From: Moniliophthora roreri
Lineage: Eukaryota > Basidiomycota > Agaricomycetes > Agaricales > Marasmiaceae
Reading direction: 5' to 3'
Length of the DNA stretch: 64,000 nt
Assembly: GCA_001466705.2 (NCBI GenBank)
Contig: LATX02000123.1
Span: 868,001 to 932,000 of the forward strand
In this document: in pieces, positions 1-11,473 of the stretch
Numbering within the stretch: position 1 is the stretch's first letter
Layout: every line of letters starts with the position of its first letter
Made by a program: the position numbers and the translations under genes
Notes under the pieces: generated by a model
Database searches by the model: none
Seen by the model: the letters and a program-made list of their open reading frames with translations, nothing else
Told to the model about the DNA's origin: nothing

Positions 1-1418
1 GGGTGTTCGTTCGTTCGGATCAGAGACAAGTGCTGGAAAAATGTGAACGATGTATCTAGATTGCAAAAGTAGGTACGTACCAGTGAGCCCATCGATCACT
101 CTCTCCAAGTCCTTCCAGTCTCTCATGACTTCCCGTCGCTCCTTGTACCACCAATCCACACCAGCTACGTCATTCGGTGGAGGCATAACTTTCAATGCTC
201 TCGCTGTCAGGAAAGAAACAGCTAGGAGCAATTTCAACCGCTCATCCTGACCGACATTGATATCAGCTGGCATAATGCTTGTTGCCGGAGGTGAGAAAAG
301 ACCGTGGTGGTTTGCATCCAAAAGAGGAGGCGTTCGACTCTCAACCGAGGTACTATACAATGAACCGTGAGCCTGTTAAATGTTCGACTAAAGGAACCCA
401 CATTATATCCGCATTAATCAGGGAGACCCACTAAGGCGAAGCGAAATTCAGATTTTTTGCGCAGTGTTACAACATTAGGAATAGCCTTACCAAGCATGCC
501 TTCTCATTCATACTGTGCTCTGCCTCAAATACTTCTTCCAACCCTTGCACTCGTGCCAGTTCGATTGCACAACGTATGAGTGCCCGGGGTGTTGATAATA
601 ACCCAGCTGGCCACAAGGCTGTAATAAGAAGCGCCTGAAGTGCTTCCGAGGCTGGGAAACTCCCCGGATTAGCCAGTAAAATGTTGATGGTATGAATTGT
701 CGTCGCGCGAAGCTTCTCGTAAGTTGCACTCGGTAGTGTGCATGCTTGACGGTCGCAGGAGGCAACTACAGCACAACATACGAGGCTCAATAAGGGATGG
801 TGGATTGACGCCTTGAAACCGAGCCAAGGGCCATGTCGTCGTACGAAGCTATAGATGATCCTTCATCTTAGCACCTTGAAAATAAGGAAGAGCAAGCACA
901 TACCTGTCCAACAGTAGAGATATCTGTTCCCTCGATAAGATATCCTCTACAGGCATCGGTGCGGCGACGGACGTTCCAGAGAAGTCCGTTTTCCGGGTTG
1001 CACTTGGAAATAATGTTCGAATATAGGCCAGAGGGGTATACCAGTCTGGTTTTGGCGTTTCCGCTTGCAGCTCCTCGCCTTCTCCGTCACACGACCAATT
1101 TCCTCGGTTATACGACTGGAACCAATCCTGTATGCGGACTGGTAACGCCTCGATATCCAAAATGCTACCGCTATCATACAGCTCTTCCGACTCCGGGGGC
1201 ACGAATAAGAACGACTGCAAAAGCATGTCCAATTCGACTGAAATCTCCTCGACGGACTGAGATTTGCTCTTCTGAGATGTTCTGACTGCATTTGTTGAAC
1301 GCGAACAGCTGATGCGTAATACCCTACAACGATGGCATCCGTCTTCTGACACCATTTCACATCGTGTTTTGGCTCTCCGGCAATTGAGACATGCGACTAC
1401 TTTGCTCTTGTGCTTCAT
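1..1418 (-). CDS. Zn2Cys6 fungal transcription factor, 5' part; runs off the left edge
   Basis: A nuclear DNA-binding regulator; target unknown. The ATG is at 1418 (MKHKSKVVACLNC) and an in-frame stop lies upstream. A binuclear zinc cluster begins at residue 10, spaced C-x2-C-x6-C-x7-C-x2-C-x6-C, followed by a Ser-rich linker. Exon 1 ends near 903 at GACAG/gtatgt; a ~54-nt intron ends near 849 (ctatag). Exon 2 then reads FVRRHGPWLGF...HPLLSLVCCAVVASC, typical of the middle homology region of fungal regulators. A further intron starts near 486 (gtaagg), but its acceptor is ambiguous: 'ccttag' opens W-V-S-L-I-N and 'aacag' opens A-H-G-S-L-Y. Downstream coding (SVESRTPPLLDANHHG... to DLERVIDGLT) continues to a donor near 84. 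The C-terminus lies outside the window. Family assignment is secure; exon ends are inferred by eye. Confidence 0.85.
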
Positions 1419-2060
1419 TGGTAACGCTGGCTGGGGAGTCACAGGAGAAGATGGTTTATGGAAGCGTGTTGTGGTTTCTGGGAGCTTTTATGTTGTTTGA
1501 GTGTCCGAGCGCACCGAGGAATAACACTTCTGGCGTGCCGAGATCACTGTGATGAATGACCATTGGACATAGGCGCTAAGGCTGGGAAGTCAAAATAAGA
1601 CGGAGGTTGTATTTTAATTCTCGTTATGAGGGCGGAAGCAGAGAAGAAGGAAATATACACAGCAGTCGACGAGGAGGTCCAAAGGAGAACACCTGCAAGT
1701 TTCCTGATCGGCTGATGCTTTAGGCGCCCCCGACTAAAGTCATACTTGTCATTGAATATCTCACAGTCAACACAAACTATGGTACGGGTAACAGTATAAG
1801 GAATAGAGAGAAACAATAAATAATTATTTCTGCAAAGTGACGCTCGGCGGTTAAGAAAGAAAACATTGGTCGTGACATCCACAAAAACACGGGTCACCAA
1901 TGCAAACATCTCCATATTCATCATCATGTGAATGATTTGACGAGAGAGTCGCTCCTAGAGGTGACGACGTGCTCCCAAACCCGACTTTGTAAGGAAACGT
2001 CGATCCAATCATCTCTTCGTTGATCAAGTATCCGACATCCCAAAGGAACTCGCGTCTGAG
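1419..2060. other. Intergenic, no gene seen
   Basis: This separates two minus-strand Zn2Cys6 genes. Short open frames here have no recognisable domain or splice context. It should hold the promoter of the left gene and the 3' end of the right one. Confidence 0.5.
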
Positions 2061-2793
2061 CTAGCTATGCCCAGCATGATGCCCACAGAAACATGGTCTC
2101 CCAGTGCAAATAGCTCCGTCTCTAGGTTGCAGTGAGCCGCTGTTCAGTACCGTTCGTCCAGCATGAATTGACAAAGTGCACAAACCTCGACTGAGATAGC
2201 GGTGCATAGAATAGATTTGGGCTCGATTGCAAATTTGCGTACGGGTTGGTCGACGATCGGCTGCCGGCATGATATGGGGACTGAGCTGGCATGCCAAAAG
2301 GCCAGCCACTCTTTGTGCTCGCATACGCTGGAGAGGGTACCGAGCGTCCGGTATTGCTAGGATAGTGCGGATAGGTGTGAACTCCGCCGGTTTGGGTACC
2401 ATAGAAGTTGGGCTGGTAATGTTGTAGCTGATTGTGTCCGGGTCCTGGCATGGCAGGCAGCCCTGTCGACATTGCGGGGTTTGCTTGAGGTGTCGCATTG
2501 GAATAATTGTACTGATCCGCAGGATATAGGTATACAGGGGACATGTCTACTCCCGGATTCGACACATCTGCCTCGATTGTTGTGTATTCACATCGAAGTC
2601 CTTTTGATAAGCAGCGTTCACATGCCGAAGTAGAGTTGTGAGGGTTACTTCTATTACACTAGAAATCAAGTAGGTTGAGCTCCAGTGCTGTATAGATGTT
2701 ACAAAAAAAAAATCTTACTTTGACTTTCCGGGACCGACAATTATTACACGCAACAAGGACTCTGGAGTGCTTGACACTGGATTGAGAGGTCAT
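2061..2793 (-). CDS. Short Zn2Cys6 zinc-cluster protein with Pro/Tyr/Ser-rich tail
   Basis: Probable small DNA-binding regulator. Exon 1 (2719-2793, 25 codons) encodes MTSQSSVKHSRVLVACNNC then RSRKVK. A 60-nt intron (2659-2718, gtaaga...ttctag) falls inside the zinc cluster. Exon 2 resumes with CNRSNPHNSTSACERC then LSKGLRCEY, completing C-x2-C-x6-C-x11-C-x2-C-x6-C. The remainder is low-complexity and rich in Pro, Tyr, Gly and Ser, with no middle homology region, so the protein is far shorter (about 200 aa) than classic Gal4-type factors. A 46-nt intron near 2141-2186 (gtttgt...actgaacag) gives a tail ending C-F-C-G-H-H-A-G-H-S at 2061; if unspliced, translation stops at 2122 instead. Start and zinc cluster are firm; the 3' end is less so. 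Confidence 0.8.
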
Positions 2794-3864
2794 GATATAA
2801 GTCAGATGAAGTTGTGAGGACCAGGGAACTTGCCGCCCCTCCTTTTATATTCGAAAGCCACTGTGGGATACGGAGATCCTGCCTACCAGCAGAGCACCGA
2901 TGTCCGATTTACGAATCGCTAGGAGCATACATGACACGCGTTGACCAGCGGGAGGCCAGGGCAGAGATCTTCATTGGTGAGCACAGCGTGAATGAAGATC
3001 ACGCGTGATTCTTGCAACCAAACGCATAATTTATGGTCCTGGATACGTTCTACGTCAAATGACATGATGCCATCTCTTGAAGGCACGGAAAACCAGACAT
3101 TGGGTGGCAAGACATCACCATATTAGCTCACTAGTAGGCAGGAAGTATCAGAGAAGAAAGAGTGCAACATAGGCTAACATATGGCGTAACACACCTGTAG
3201 CCCATCTGATCTGATTTCAGGCGAAATAGCCTATAGCCATAGGTGTGGTTTCGAGCACTGCAACCCTTCAAGATCAATTAACTTGATCGGAACTGAGATA
3301 GGCGACGACATCACAACGGAAGAGATAATGTCCGGCGTCGGACGAGATAAAATCTCAGTGTACACCGGATCCGCCTATTCCGAGCATGGCTCTTCTATGT
3401 CTTGCTACCGCAGCGAGGGGTCGCCAGGCACTTAGATCGCAGCCGAAAATCTGTATGAGAACCTCTAAGACACTGAGGGGAGAGCTCTGTTAGGAGCTTA
3501 ACTGAGGCTAGATGGTAGGTAAATGTGAGTCACTCCAGGGCTTTTGAGAATTTGTTGAGAGGGACTAGGTCACCTAGTAGGTCAATGTGGCCCAGCAATG
3601 AATGATGGAAACACAAATCCATCCAATGTATCAAATGCTCCTTCTCTCCGTAAACATGGAAGCCAAAGCCTAAAGGTGTTGCACACTGTCAGACTCAGTG
3701 TCGAAACCAACAGACGGTGGTGGGAAATCTGTCACTAGTGGCGCCTAGGCGTTCTCCCACCTTCAGGTCAGTCATCTGTCAGTTATTGACCCTGTTATTC
3801 AAGTTCACAAAATCCCCTTTATCCAAAGAAATGCCCGTCTTTTCCTTGCTCGAATTCTCCCATT
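2794..3864. other. Intergenic between divergent genes, no gene seen
   Basis: This lies between the divergently transcribed zinc-cluster gene and sterol reductase and must contain both promoters. I see no convincing coding stretch, RNA gene or repeat. Confidence 0.5.
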
Positions 3865-5489
3865 ATGGCGAAACCCAAACCATCCGATGCTATCAACCCT
3901 CGCACGACGGAATACGACTTTTCTGGCCCTGTCGGTGCACTCGCTTCCATGATCTTCATTCCAATTAATGTCTACTTGCTCTATTATTCCTGTTCAGAAG
4001 AAACGGGAGGATGTCTACCCAAGTTTATACTCGATAATACCGTTGGTTTTTTCAAAAAAGAAGCTTGGTGGATGAGATTGTGGGATACTGAGGCGGCTGT
4101 AACATATCTCGGATGGTACGCATTCTGCTTTGCGTGCTGGATGATCTTGCCTGGAGAAGTGGCCAAAGGAACCAGGTTGCGTGACGGTACAGTGAAGGAG
4201 TACAAAATCAACGGTGAGGGCTCCTCCTTCGTTTGCCCCTGTGTCATTCTTACTCTATTCACAGGTTTTGGTACCTTTATACTTGCTATCGGTCTTGCTG
4301 TTGGCTCTGTCATCAAATTTGGTCCTGACTGTATGACATTTCTCTACCATAAATGGGTCGGATTCATCACCGCGGCGCTCTTGTTGGCGCTCGTAGAATC
4401 CATCTATGTATATGCCATGTCATTCCGTCCAGGGAAGCTACTTGCGTTGGGGGGCAACAGCGGGAATGTAGCTTACGACGTACGTCAGTCCCTCATTTCT
4501 GCCCATTCTTTTCCAACATAGACGAAAATGAACCAGTTCTTCATCGGACGCGAACTCAACCCTTCCATTGGCTCCTTCGACCTCATGTTCTTCAACAAAC
4601 TTCGTCCCGGCCTCATTCTCTGGGCTCTCATCGACATATCAATGGTCTGCGAACAAGCAGTACGCCGGGGCGGGTTCTCCAAAATCACAGACTCCATGTG
4701 GCTTACCTCTGTATTTCACATCTTCTACGTCGCTGACGCCATCTATAACGAAGTGCGTTACTTTCACATTTCTCCGTTTTGTCACGCTCATTCCTTCCCG
4801 TCTTGATAGCCAGCTATTCTCACAACAATCGACATCATCGCCGACGGGCTAGGATTCATGCTGATTGTTGATGACCTGGTTTGGGTACCATTCACATATA
4901 CCATGCAAACGCGCTACCTTGCTTTCAATCATGTGGAATTGGGACCCATCTACACCACAATAATCCTCGCATTGAATTCACTAGGGTATTGGATGTTCCG
5001 CAGCGCGAATGTAGAGAAGAATGATTTTAGAAACGGCAAGAATCCAAAGAGTATGTTCCCGGGCCTACAATTTCTGCAAAGTCATAATCATAAGTCCAGA
5101 TCTCAAGTATATGACCACCGAAAGCGGTAGCAAGCTCTTGATCTCCGGCTGGTGGGGTCTTTCTCGTCACCCGAATTATATGTACGCCTTTGTTTCCGTC
5201 ACTACCACTCGCATGTGTTTAATATGTTCTCAAGAGGCGACATACTCATGGCGATCACCTGGTCTCTCCCGACTGGGTTCAGTACTCCAATCACCTACTT
5301 CTACCCAATGTTCTTTATTCCGTTCATGATGCATCGACAAGCAAGAGACGATGCGTGGTGCCAGAAAAAGTAGGTCGTCGAACGTATCTAAGGGTATATC
5401 GCGACTAATGACGTTGACTCAGGTACGGTAAAGATTGGGACAAATACAAGGCATTGGTGCCCTACAAAATCATTCCTTATGTCTATTAA
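3865..5489 (+). CDS. ERG24: Delta(14)-sterol reductase (C-14 sterol reductase)
   Basis: ER membrane enzyme of ergosterol synthesis that uses NADPH to reduce the C14=C15 bond left by lanosterol 14-demethylation. Six exons join in phase: 3865-4479, 4522-4752, 4810-5050, 5100-5181, 5235-5369 and 5423-5489, giving 456 aa, close to the family norm. Visible signatures are GRELNPSIGSFDL (start of exon 2), LLISGWWGLSRHPNY (exon 4, the ERG4/ERG24 family signature), IGDILMAITWSLPTGF (exon 5) and the C-terminal VPYKIIPYVY. Several hydrophobic spans fit a polytopic protein. The start MAKPKPSDAINP precedes the first membrane segment. GRELNP and the SGWWG form favour C-14 reductase over C-24(28) reductase (ERG4), but that distinction is by motif memory. 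It appears intact, with no premature stops. Confidence 0.9.
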
Positions 5490-5578
5490 GTGATTTCCAG
5501 GTGTGCAATAATAAAGATTAGTTTATTCTCTGAGTTTAATATCCTACACCGTACTATGTATTGCGATTGATCCGCTGT

Positions 5579-6667
5579 TCATGCGATGGACGTAGTAATC
5601 TCTCCATCTTCAACGTATACACCAGAGAAGTACCAATCTTCTGTAACACCGTTTGCAATGACACGAAGAACACCGAGATGCCAGTCAGCAGAGTTGGTGA
5701 AGGTATTAGCAGCAACGTTCTCGACGACCTTTGTGAGTGGGTCAGATCCTGTAGATGCCCAGAGGCCTACAGTCTTAGCGGAGAACTAGAGATGAAATCA
5801 CTATTCAGTAAAAACACTAACTGATAGACCACGACCAACTTACGTCGATATCGTAGGCGAAGTTGAACCAAGTATTGGCAGTGAAATCTGTTGCCCATTG
5901 CTGAACACCTCCGACATGCCATTGCAGATCGGTTGGGTTGGCTCCAACACCATATTTAAGCTAAAGAATAACCATCAGCCGCGAAAAGAGTAATCAACAA
6001 ACGCTTACCTCAGTGAAGTGGCTCTCAAAGAAAACGACTTATTTTTTGAAATATTCCAAAAGGAGTGAGGAACGTCGCTGGCCTAAATTAACGCCGGTCG
6101 TACCTGGTGCTCTTGAGTAGACTGCGGAATGGTACAAGTCAGCTTCTCGTAATGCGTGATCCTAAAGTCAAGTCCACTTACATCGGGCGTATTGGTATCG
6201 CTTCGCATAACGGAGAAATGATAGAAGAGGTTTCCACTACCAAGGTCGGAAGTGGTTTGTGGAATGAGCTCGGTCCTGGCCATAGTTTGTCCATTCCAGG
6301 TTGCGCCGCTGTCGATCGTCGACCTCAATCCACGCTCCTCAGAGGTCAACGCTGGATTCTTGTAGTCGGGAGATACGTCGAGGTAGTGAGCGGTTTCCTC
6401 GCTTCCATGGATATACTGAAGAAGGATGGTTATTGGACTGGAAGCGGGTAACATTCACAGGACATACCCATTGGTAGGTGCCAACTTGATTTGCCCAAGA
6501 CCCTACACCACTATGAGCGTGTCATATTCTTGAAAAGATAGAAGGTGCTGACATTTATCGAAATCAGCCGGACTCTCATAGTTGTTGAAGCTTCCGTCCC
6601 ATACTTTGGCCGAGTTGGCGAGAGCAACGAGAAGGGTGATAGTAGAAGCAACGGAAAGTCGAAGCAT
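5579..6667 (-). CDS. Secreted glycoside hydrolase family 131 (beta-glucanase type)
   Basis: GH131 enzymes are fungal secreted endo/exo-beta-glucanases acting on beta-1,3/1,6/1,4-glucans. The ATG at 6667 opens MLRLSVASTITLLVALANSA, a signal peptide, then K-V-W-D-G-S-F-N-N. Exons join as D-K-W-S-W-A-N-Q-V-G-T-Y-Q-W-Y-I-H-G. Family signatures follow: SPDYKNPA, WNGQTMARTELIPQT, FFESHFTELKYG and DLQWHVGGVQQWATDF; the last exon ends at a TGA (5579-5581). Six or seven short introns are inferred. One junction does not close: the exon ending STQEHQ (gt donor near 6102) and the next exon (VFFESHF, acceptor near 6038) are one base out of phase with GT-AG splicing. Either one base is missing or the copy is frameshifted. 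Otherwise it is complete. Confidence 0.85.
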
Positions 6668-7868
6668 CTTTGCCCAGTTGCCAGCAAATTCATGTACCAG
6701 CTCCTTTTAAACGCCTACACTCTTGAATATCGGTAAACTTTGCGGCGCGGGTAGGTCAGACTTCAGGAAGAACATCGGAGACGGTGAATTGGCCCCACTT
6801 ACGCATGTTTTTTAGGCCGTTGATACGGGCTTTTATGAGAGACCCTATTCAGAGGAAGCTCCACGCCAGATTTCATCACTTGTAGACGATACTATTGCTA
6901 AGGGAAAAGTATCAAAAGCCCAGCCAGATAAAGACCTCGAGATCACAACGCAACTGAGTCCGAGTGTGCCGAGGAGTCATAATTGCTATTTCTGCGGTTC
7001 GATGCGTGCAATCGTTCGTCTTCATTGATTTGTCAGTCCGAGGATGCAGATTCTACGTAGGAGGACCGCTGGTGGTTGGTGAACAAGTTGTGGGATACTG
7101 ACGTAACAAACTTTAGGTTCTCCTTCTCTTTGATGTGACATGTCAGGTGCAGAGCGTAGTATCCAGAAGGTACTCATCGCAACTTGCAAGACTTGGGATT
7201 AATATACACTGACAGACGGGAAATTCAGAGCTGTGGATTCTCCGCCTCCCTCCGACAAGTTTAGAACGAAATCGCGGGACCGTAGCCCGACACCATATAA
7301 TTGGCGAAGACGCTGCATGCGCGTTCACGTCCTGTGTAGTGTCTATCCCTCCTGACAGTAGTCTTGATGGCACGCCTCGCAAAGCAAAGTCAAAGCACTA
7401 AATTTGAAATTTCGTGCAGGTCGTTTCAATGCTGAGTCGTAGAACACCGTGGTCGGTTTTCAGTGATCATGGGACCACGACAAGCTATTCGCATGGGCAA
7501 ACCAGTTTTGCCGTTCCCATTCAATGCTCATAGAATCACCCTCTTTCATCAGACCATACCTTGAAGCACTAGTACTTTTACCGGGAATCTAATCGTAGTA
7601 GCTATCCAGCCTCAGGAGAGGAACACCAATCCCAAAGCGAAATCTCGTGGGTTACTCGGTCGAACGTATAAGGTTAAATAATCTGTATCCACAATTATAG
7701 AATAAATAAACAGTGTACACCCTACGAGCTCTCAATGGTAGCCATGACTTTCACTACCTTCATCAAGTTATACAACATCATCTGTAAGCGGACAGGTGAG
7801 TGAAATGATAAAGATTACATTGAATTCACCATGACATAAACCCCAAGTAATAGATGGAGTGGAACCAC
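6668..7868. other. Intergenic, no gene seen
   Basis: No coding stretch with splice support was found. It contains the GH131 promoter and the sequence beyond the 3' end of the oxidoreductase pseudogene. Confidence 0.5.
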
Positions 7869-9330
7869 TTATAATCCTTTTCTACCCTTTCTACTCGACC
7901 TCTTCCCTCGTCCCCCAAAACTCCAGCCAATTTGTTTCGCGAAATATATTTCCACATCCAGCTCTTCTGCGAACTGCCACACCGCTCCAGGATTTTTCTG
8001 GAAGTGTCTCCCGACAGTGATAATATCGGCAGTTAAGAACTGCAACAACCCTTCAGCAATATGTCATCAGTTGATCGATCCAACCGCAAATACGAGTACT
8101 CGTGCCCCACCGCCTTTACCACTGACAAGTTGGTCCTTGGATGCAAAGGAGGAATGGACTTGCTGTGCAAACAAATGTTGGATGTTGGTTTCCGGATGTC
8201 CCTATTTTCTGGAGAGGAGAGTCCACCCCCAGAGATGTCAATGACGTCGACGCCTTGTTCAGTGATAATGTGTGCGAAACGGATAGTATCTTCATTACGC
8301 CAGGGTGGAGCGTCGGGGAGCGGTTCCTCAAGGAAATCGGTCGCAGAGATTCTGTCAAGGTTTCCTGAGCATGTTAGAGGGAAAGAGTATGTAGATGTGC
8401 TCAACTTAGGTACAAAGGCTTCCCTCACTGACCTCTAGACTAGGGCATATCCGATTTTCAAACGAACCGCCATATTTGTCTGTCCTTTTATTGGTGTAAG
8501 GACTGAGAAGTGAATGGAGGAGGTACGCATGAGCATCGTGGATTTCGATAACGTCGAATCCGACTTTCACAGCTCGTATAGCAGTCTCTTTGAACGCTTG
8601 GACAATGCACTTGACTTCCTCCGTAGTGAGCGCTCTGGGTGTGGGGAAGGTCTCCGCAAAAGATTCACCACCGGGTCTGACAACGTCGCGAGGCCACCCA
8701 CCTACTGCCTCAGTTACTTGCATGCTGAAGTGGAGGAATGGGGCGACGGCAGAGGCTTTCCGTCCTGCATGGCCGAGCTGGATACCAATCTTTTGATTTG
8801 GAGAATGAGCATAGGTAGTAATATCTTTCCAGGGCTGTATGTGTGTGAGTCGCTCCATATTCCGGCGTCTTGGGGTGAGATTCTGCCTCGAGCCTACACT
8901 ACGGTCTAAAAGAATGAGTATGATACATAGACCGGAGAAACAGAGGTGGGCATACTGTTTCCGTAAACGTTAAACCAGGACCACGTTGTACGATGCTGCC
9001 CACTACAAAACGATAAGAGCATCAGAATCGTTTTTCCCTCCGCATTCAGAATGAACTCACGCTGAGCTATATGCCATGGTGTAACGAATCCGTTTTTGGC
9101 TGAATATTGGCACAGAGGCGCGACCTATTTGATGGTTCAGCGTGCGATTGCGTGGATATCGATTCATACGCACCACAATCCAGTTCTGAGATTTTGCTCT
9201 GAAACGGCTGGAAGGTCAACAGAAGTGCTTTCCCCTCTTCTGGGATGGCAGTTTCAGCTGGTGGATCTTGGTTAGGAGAAAAGTAGGGAATGCCGGGTGT
9301 TGGTTCAGAAGGGAGATCGAGGATTGACAT
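7869..9330 (-). pseudogene. Old Yellow Enzyme-type NADH:flavin oxidoreductase, decayed
   Basis: FMN-dependent ene-reductase family (YqjM/OYE-like TIM barrel). The start MSILDLPSEPTPGIPYFS is at 9330. Family pieces occur in order but in shifting frames: V-A-P-L-C-Q-Y-S-A-K-N-G after a short intron near 9140, G-S-I-V-Q-R-G-P-G, ISPQDAGIWSDS, then QPWKDITTYAHS, KIGIQLGHAGRKASAV, GFDVIEIHDAHAYLLHSLLS, NKRTDKYGGSFENR, ISATDFLEEPLPDAPPW, GVDVIDISGGG and, near the end, VGRHFQKNPGAVWQF to a TAA at 7869. At least three frame breaks are visible: before N-W-I-V near 9170, in a short CA-rich run near 8840, and after DISGGG near 8240. The exon between ENR and ISATDF is also eroded. No single reading frame or plausible splicing restores it, so I call it a pseudogene. 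Confidence 0.85.
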
Positions 9331-9770
9331 GAGGATTGGTTATTGCCGATACCATGATGACCGAAATCTTTTAAACATGGATCTGTGTTGCGCAGTAGTC
9401 AGCATGAAGATGTTGTGTACTGGGTGCAGATATTTGTGCCTGCAACCTAGGTACTTGGACCCTGATTCGGATTTGGATTCTTCGGCAGGACTTTGGAGTC
9501 AAGGGTTTTGAAATGAAGTATCATGACACGGCTTTCGCATACTATTCATGTGGGTCTTCTGATGTCCTTGAGTCATATCGCAGTGCAGCAGCATTGGCGA
9601 ATCATAGCAGCATACCATGTAGTACTTTATTCATTCTCCCCAGCTTTGCAACCCCGACACGTTATAATGTTCCTGCTATCCCCCGACTCCTAAATCTCTT
9701 GGGATTTAGGGGAGGGTCTTGTCGACCCTAGGCCTGTGACATGCCCCTACGTGATGAGCAAGCTGAGTAC
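9331..9770. other. Intergenic up to the transposon insertion, with a small hairpin
   Basis: No gene. Near 9688-9713 there is a short hairpin (CCTAAATC / GGATTTAGG), then GTCGACCCTAGGCCTGT, which resembles the end of the MITE at 12872 and may be an old fragment. Confidence 0.35.
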
Positions 9771-9773
9771 TAA

Positions 9774-9834
9774 GAGCCTGTTCAGATAAGATGCCAGAAT
9801 TTCGGATTCCCGCTTTTCGCTTTTCGGAAACAGC
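9774..9834 (+). repeat. Left terminal inverted repeat of the Harbinger element
   Basis: 61 bp, beginning GAGCCTGTTCAGATAAGATG. It pairs with 12808-12868 with very few mismatches and is preceded by TAA. Confidence 0.93.
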
Positions 9835-9904
9835 CGGCACGTGTTCCGGCACGCGTTCCCACACGTTCCTGCCTCGTAGATATTGTAGATATTGATCAAT
9901 AAAC

Positions 9905-11352
9905 ATGTCTCTTTCCCTTTCTTTCATGTCGGAAGCTGTTACACCTGAAGATCTGGCTAGAATTTATGCCTCTGCAGCCAGTGTTGTCCATTATGCAAGT
10001 ATGGCAGCTGTTCTGTATGCATCAGAGGCATACAAAAGCCAACCATATCACAATTCTGCTCTCACTGGTTTTCAATGGGTACAGGAACTGATTCATGGGA
10101 ACACAAGGCACATTTACACAGAGTTGGGAGTGCGTCTTCATGTTTATATTGCACTGGTGATTACTCTTCGATCTATAGGATATGTTAATTCCAAGAAAGG
10201 AGTTACTGTTGAAGAACAGATTGCAATATTTCTGTACATGTGCATCACTGGATTGAGTGTATGCCATGTTGGGGAGTGTTTCCAAAGATCAAATGAAACC
10301 ATAGCATAGTGAGTACATCAGAGCATTCCCAGCAGCTGGCATCACTGATAAATTCAAGTTATTTTCGTGAAATGTGTGAAGCATTATCTGGTCCTGTATT
10401 CTACAACTGATATGTTTCCTTGCCATTGGTCAATGATCCACCATCACCATACCTCACCAGTAATCCCAGGTTCTGGCCATTTTTCCAAGGCTGTATTGGT
10501 GCACTTGATGGCTCACATATAGCCTCAAACCCTACAGCTGAGGATTGTTCCAACTGCCGTAATCACAAAGGCTTTGTCTCCCAAAACATTCTTGCAGCAT
10601 GCTCCTTCCTTCTGCGATTCCTCTATGTCTTGACTGGATGGGAAGGCTCTGTCACTGACAGCTTTCTTTATTCTGATGCCTGTGTCACAGACTTTCGAGT
10701 TCCAGAAGGCTGCTACTACCTTGGTGATGCAGGATTTGCAGTATGCAAGCAAGTCTTGACACCATACCAAGGTGTCTGATATCACCTTGCAGAATGGGGG
10801 TGTGCAAACCAACGGTAAGCTACAAAAGTCTAACAATACTATGTGTACTCATACAGCTCTAGACCACAAACAAGAGAGGAGCTGTTCAATCTCTGTCATG
10901 CTCAGGCATGCAATATTATTGAGCATATCTTTGGAGTCATCAAACGTTGATGGCGGATTTTAGTGCTTCTTTCACAGTTTGATATGAAGTTGCAGGCCAG
11001 GATCCCAGCAGCTCTTGCAGCACTCCATAACTTCATTATGGAGAATGATGAGGAGAACTTCATACCAGACTTCCGAGCTGATAAAGATGCAATTGATCCT
11101 GCTCCAGGACTTCACATCAACACTGAAGATCTTCCTAATCCACATGGGAATCTAGCTTCTGGATCTGTCACTCAGGCAGAGTATGAGGCAGGATTAAAAC
11201 AACGTGATGATATTGCACAAGCAATATGGTTACAGTATCAGGAGGTTCTGAGTATGCAGAGTGAAGAAGAGGTTGAAGAATACTTATATGAAGAAGAGGA
11301 ATTATTACGTGGTGGGGAAGAAGATGTAGAAGAAGATGGAGATATAGAATGA
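9905..11352 (+). pseudogene. Harbinger DDE transposase with three TGA stops
   Basis: Catalyses transposition; DDE_Tnp_4-type nuclease. Exons 9905-10308, 10359-10814 and 10863-11352 join in phase (N-E-T-I-A-Y then Y-F-R-E-M-C; C-A-N-Q-R then P-Q-T-R-E-E). Catalytic residues are visible: first Asp in G-C-I-G-A-L-D-G-S-H-I, second Asp in Y-L-G-D-A-G-F, and Glu in N-I-I-E-H-I-F-G-V-I-K-R. The tail is strongly acidic. Stops are TGA at 10408, 10777 and 10948, each where Arg is expected (Y-N-*-Y-V, Q-G-V-*-Y-H, K-R-*-W-R), so each fits CGA to TGA. No frameshift is seen, which suggests decay by point mutation only. Confidence 0.9.
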
Positions 11353-11473
11353 GTGTAGATGTATAGTGAATAAGTAAGGGTATAGTACTATAAATGAGTG
11401 ACAGCAGAGAAGTATATTACTCAAGCAATTCTAATGGAAGTTCCTCATCTGGTAGATTCAACTGAGTAGCAAC

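Noticed and set aside
1544..1927. 127-codon minus-strand frame between the two zinc-cluster genes
   Set aside because: No domain, poor start context and no splice sites.
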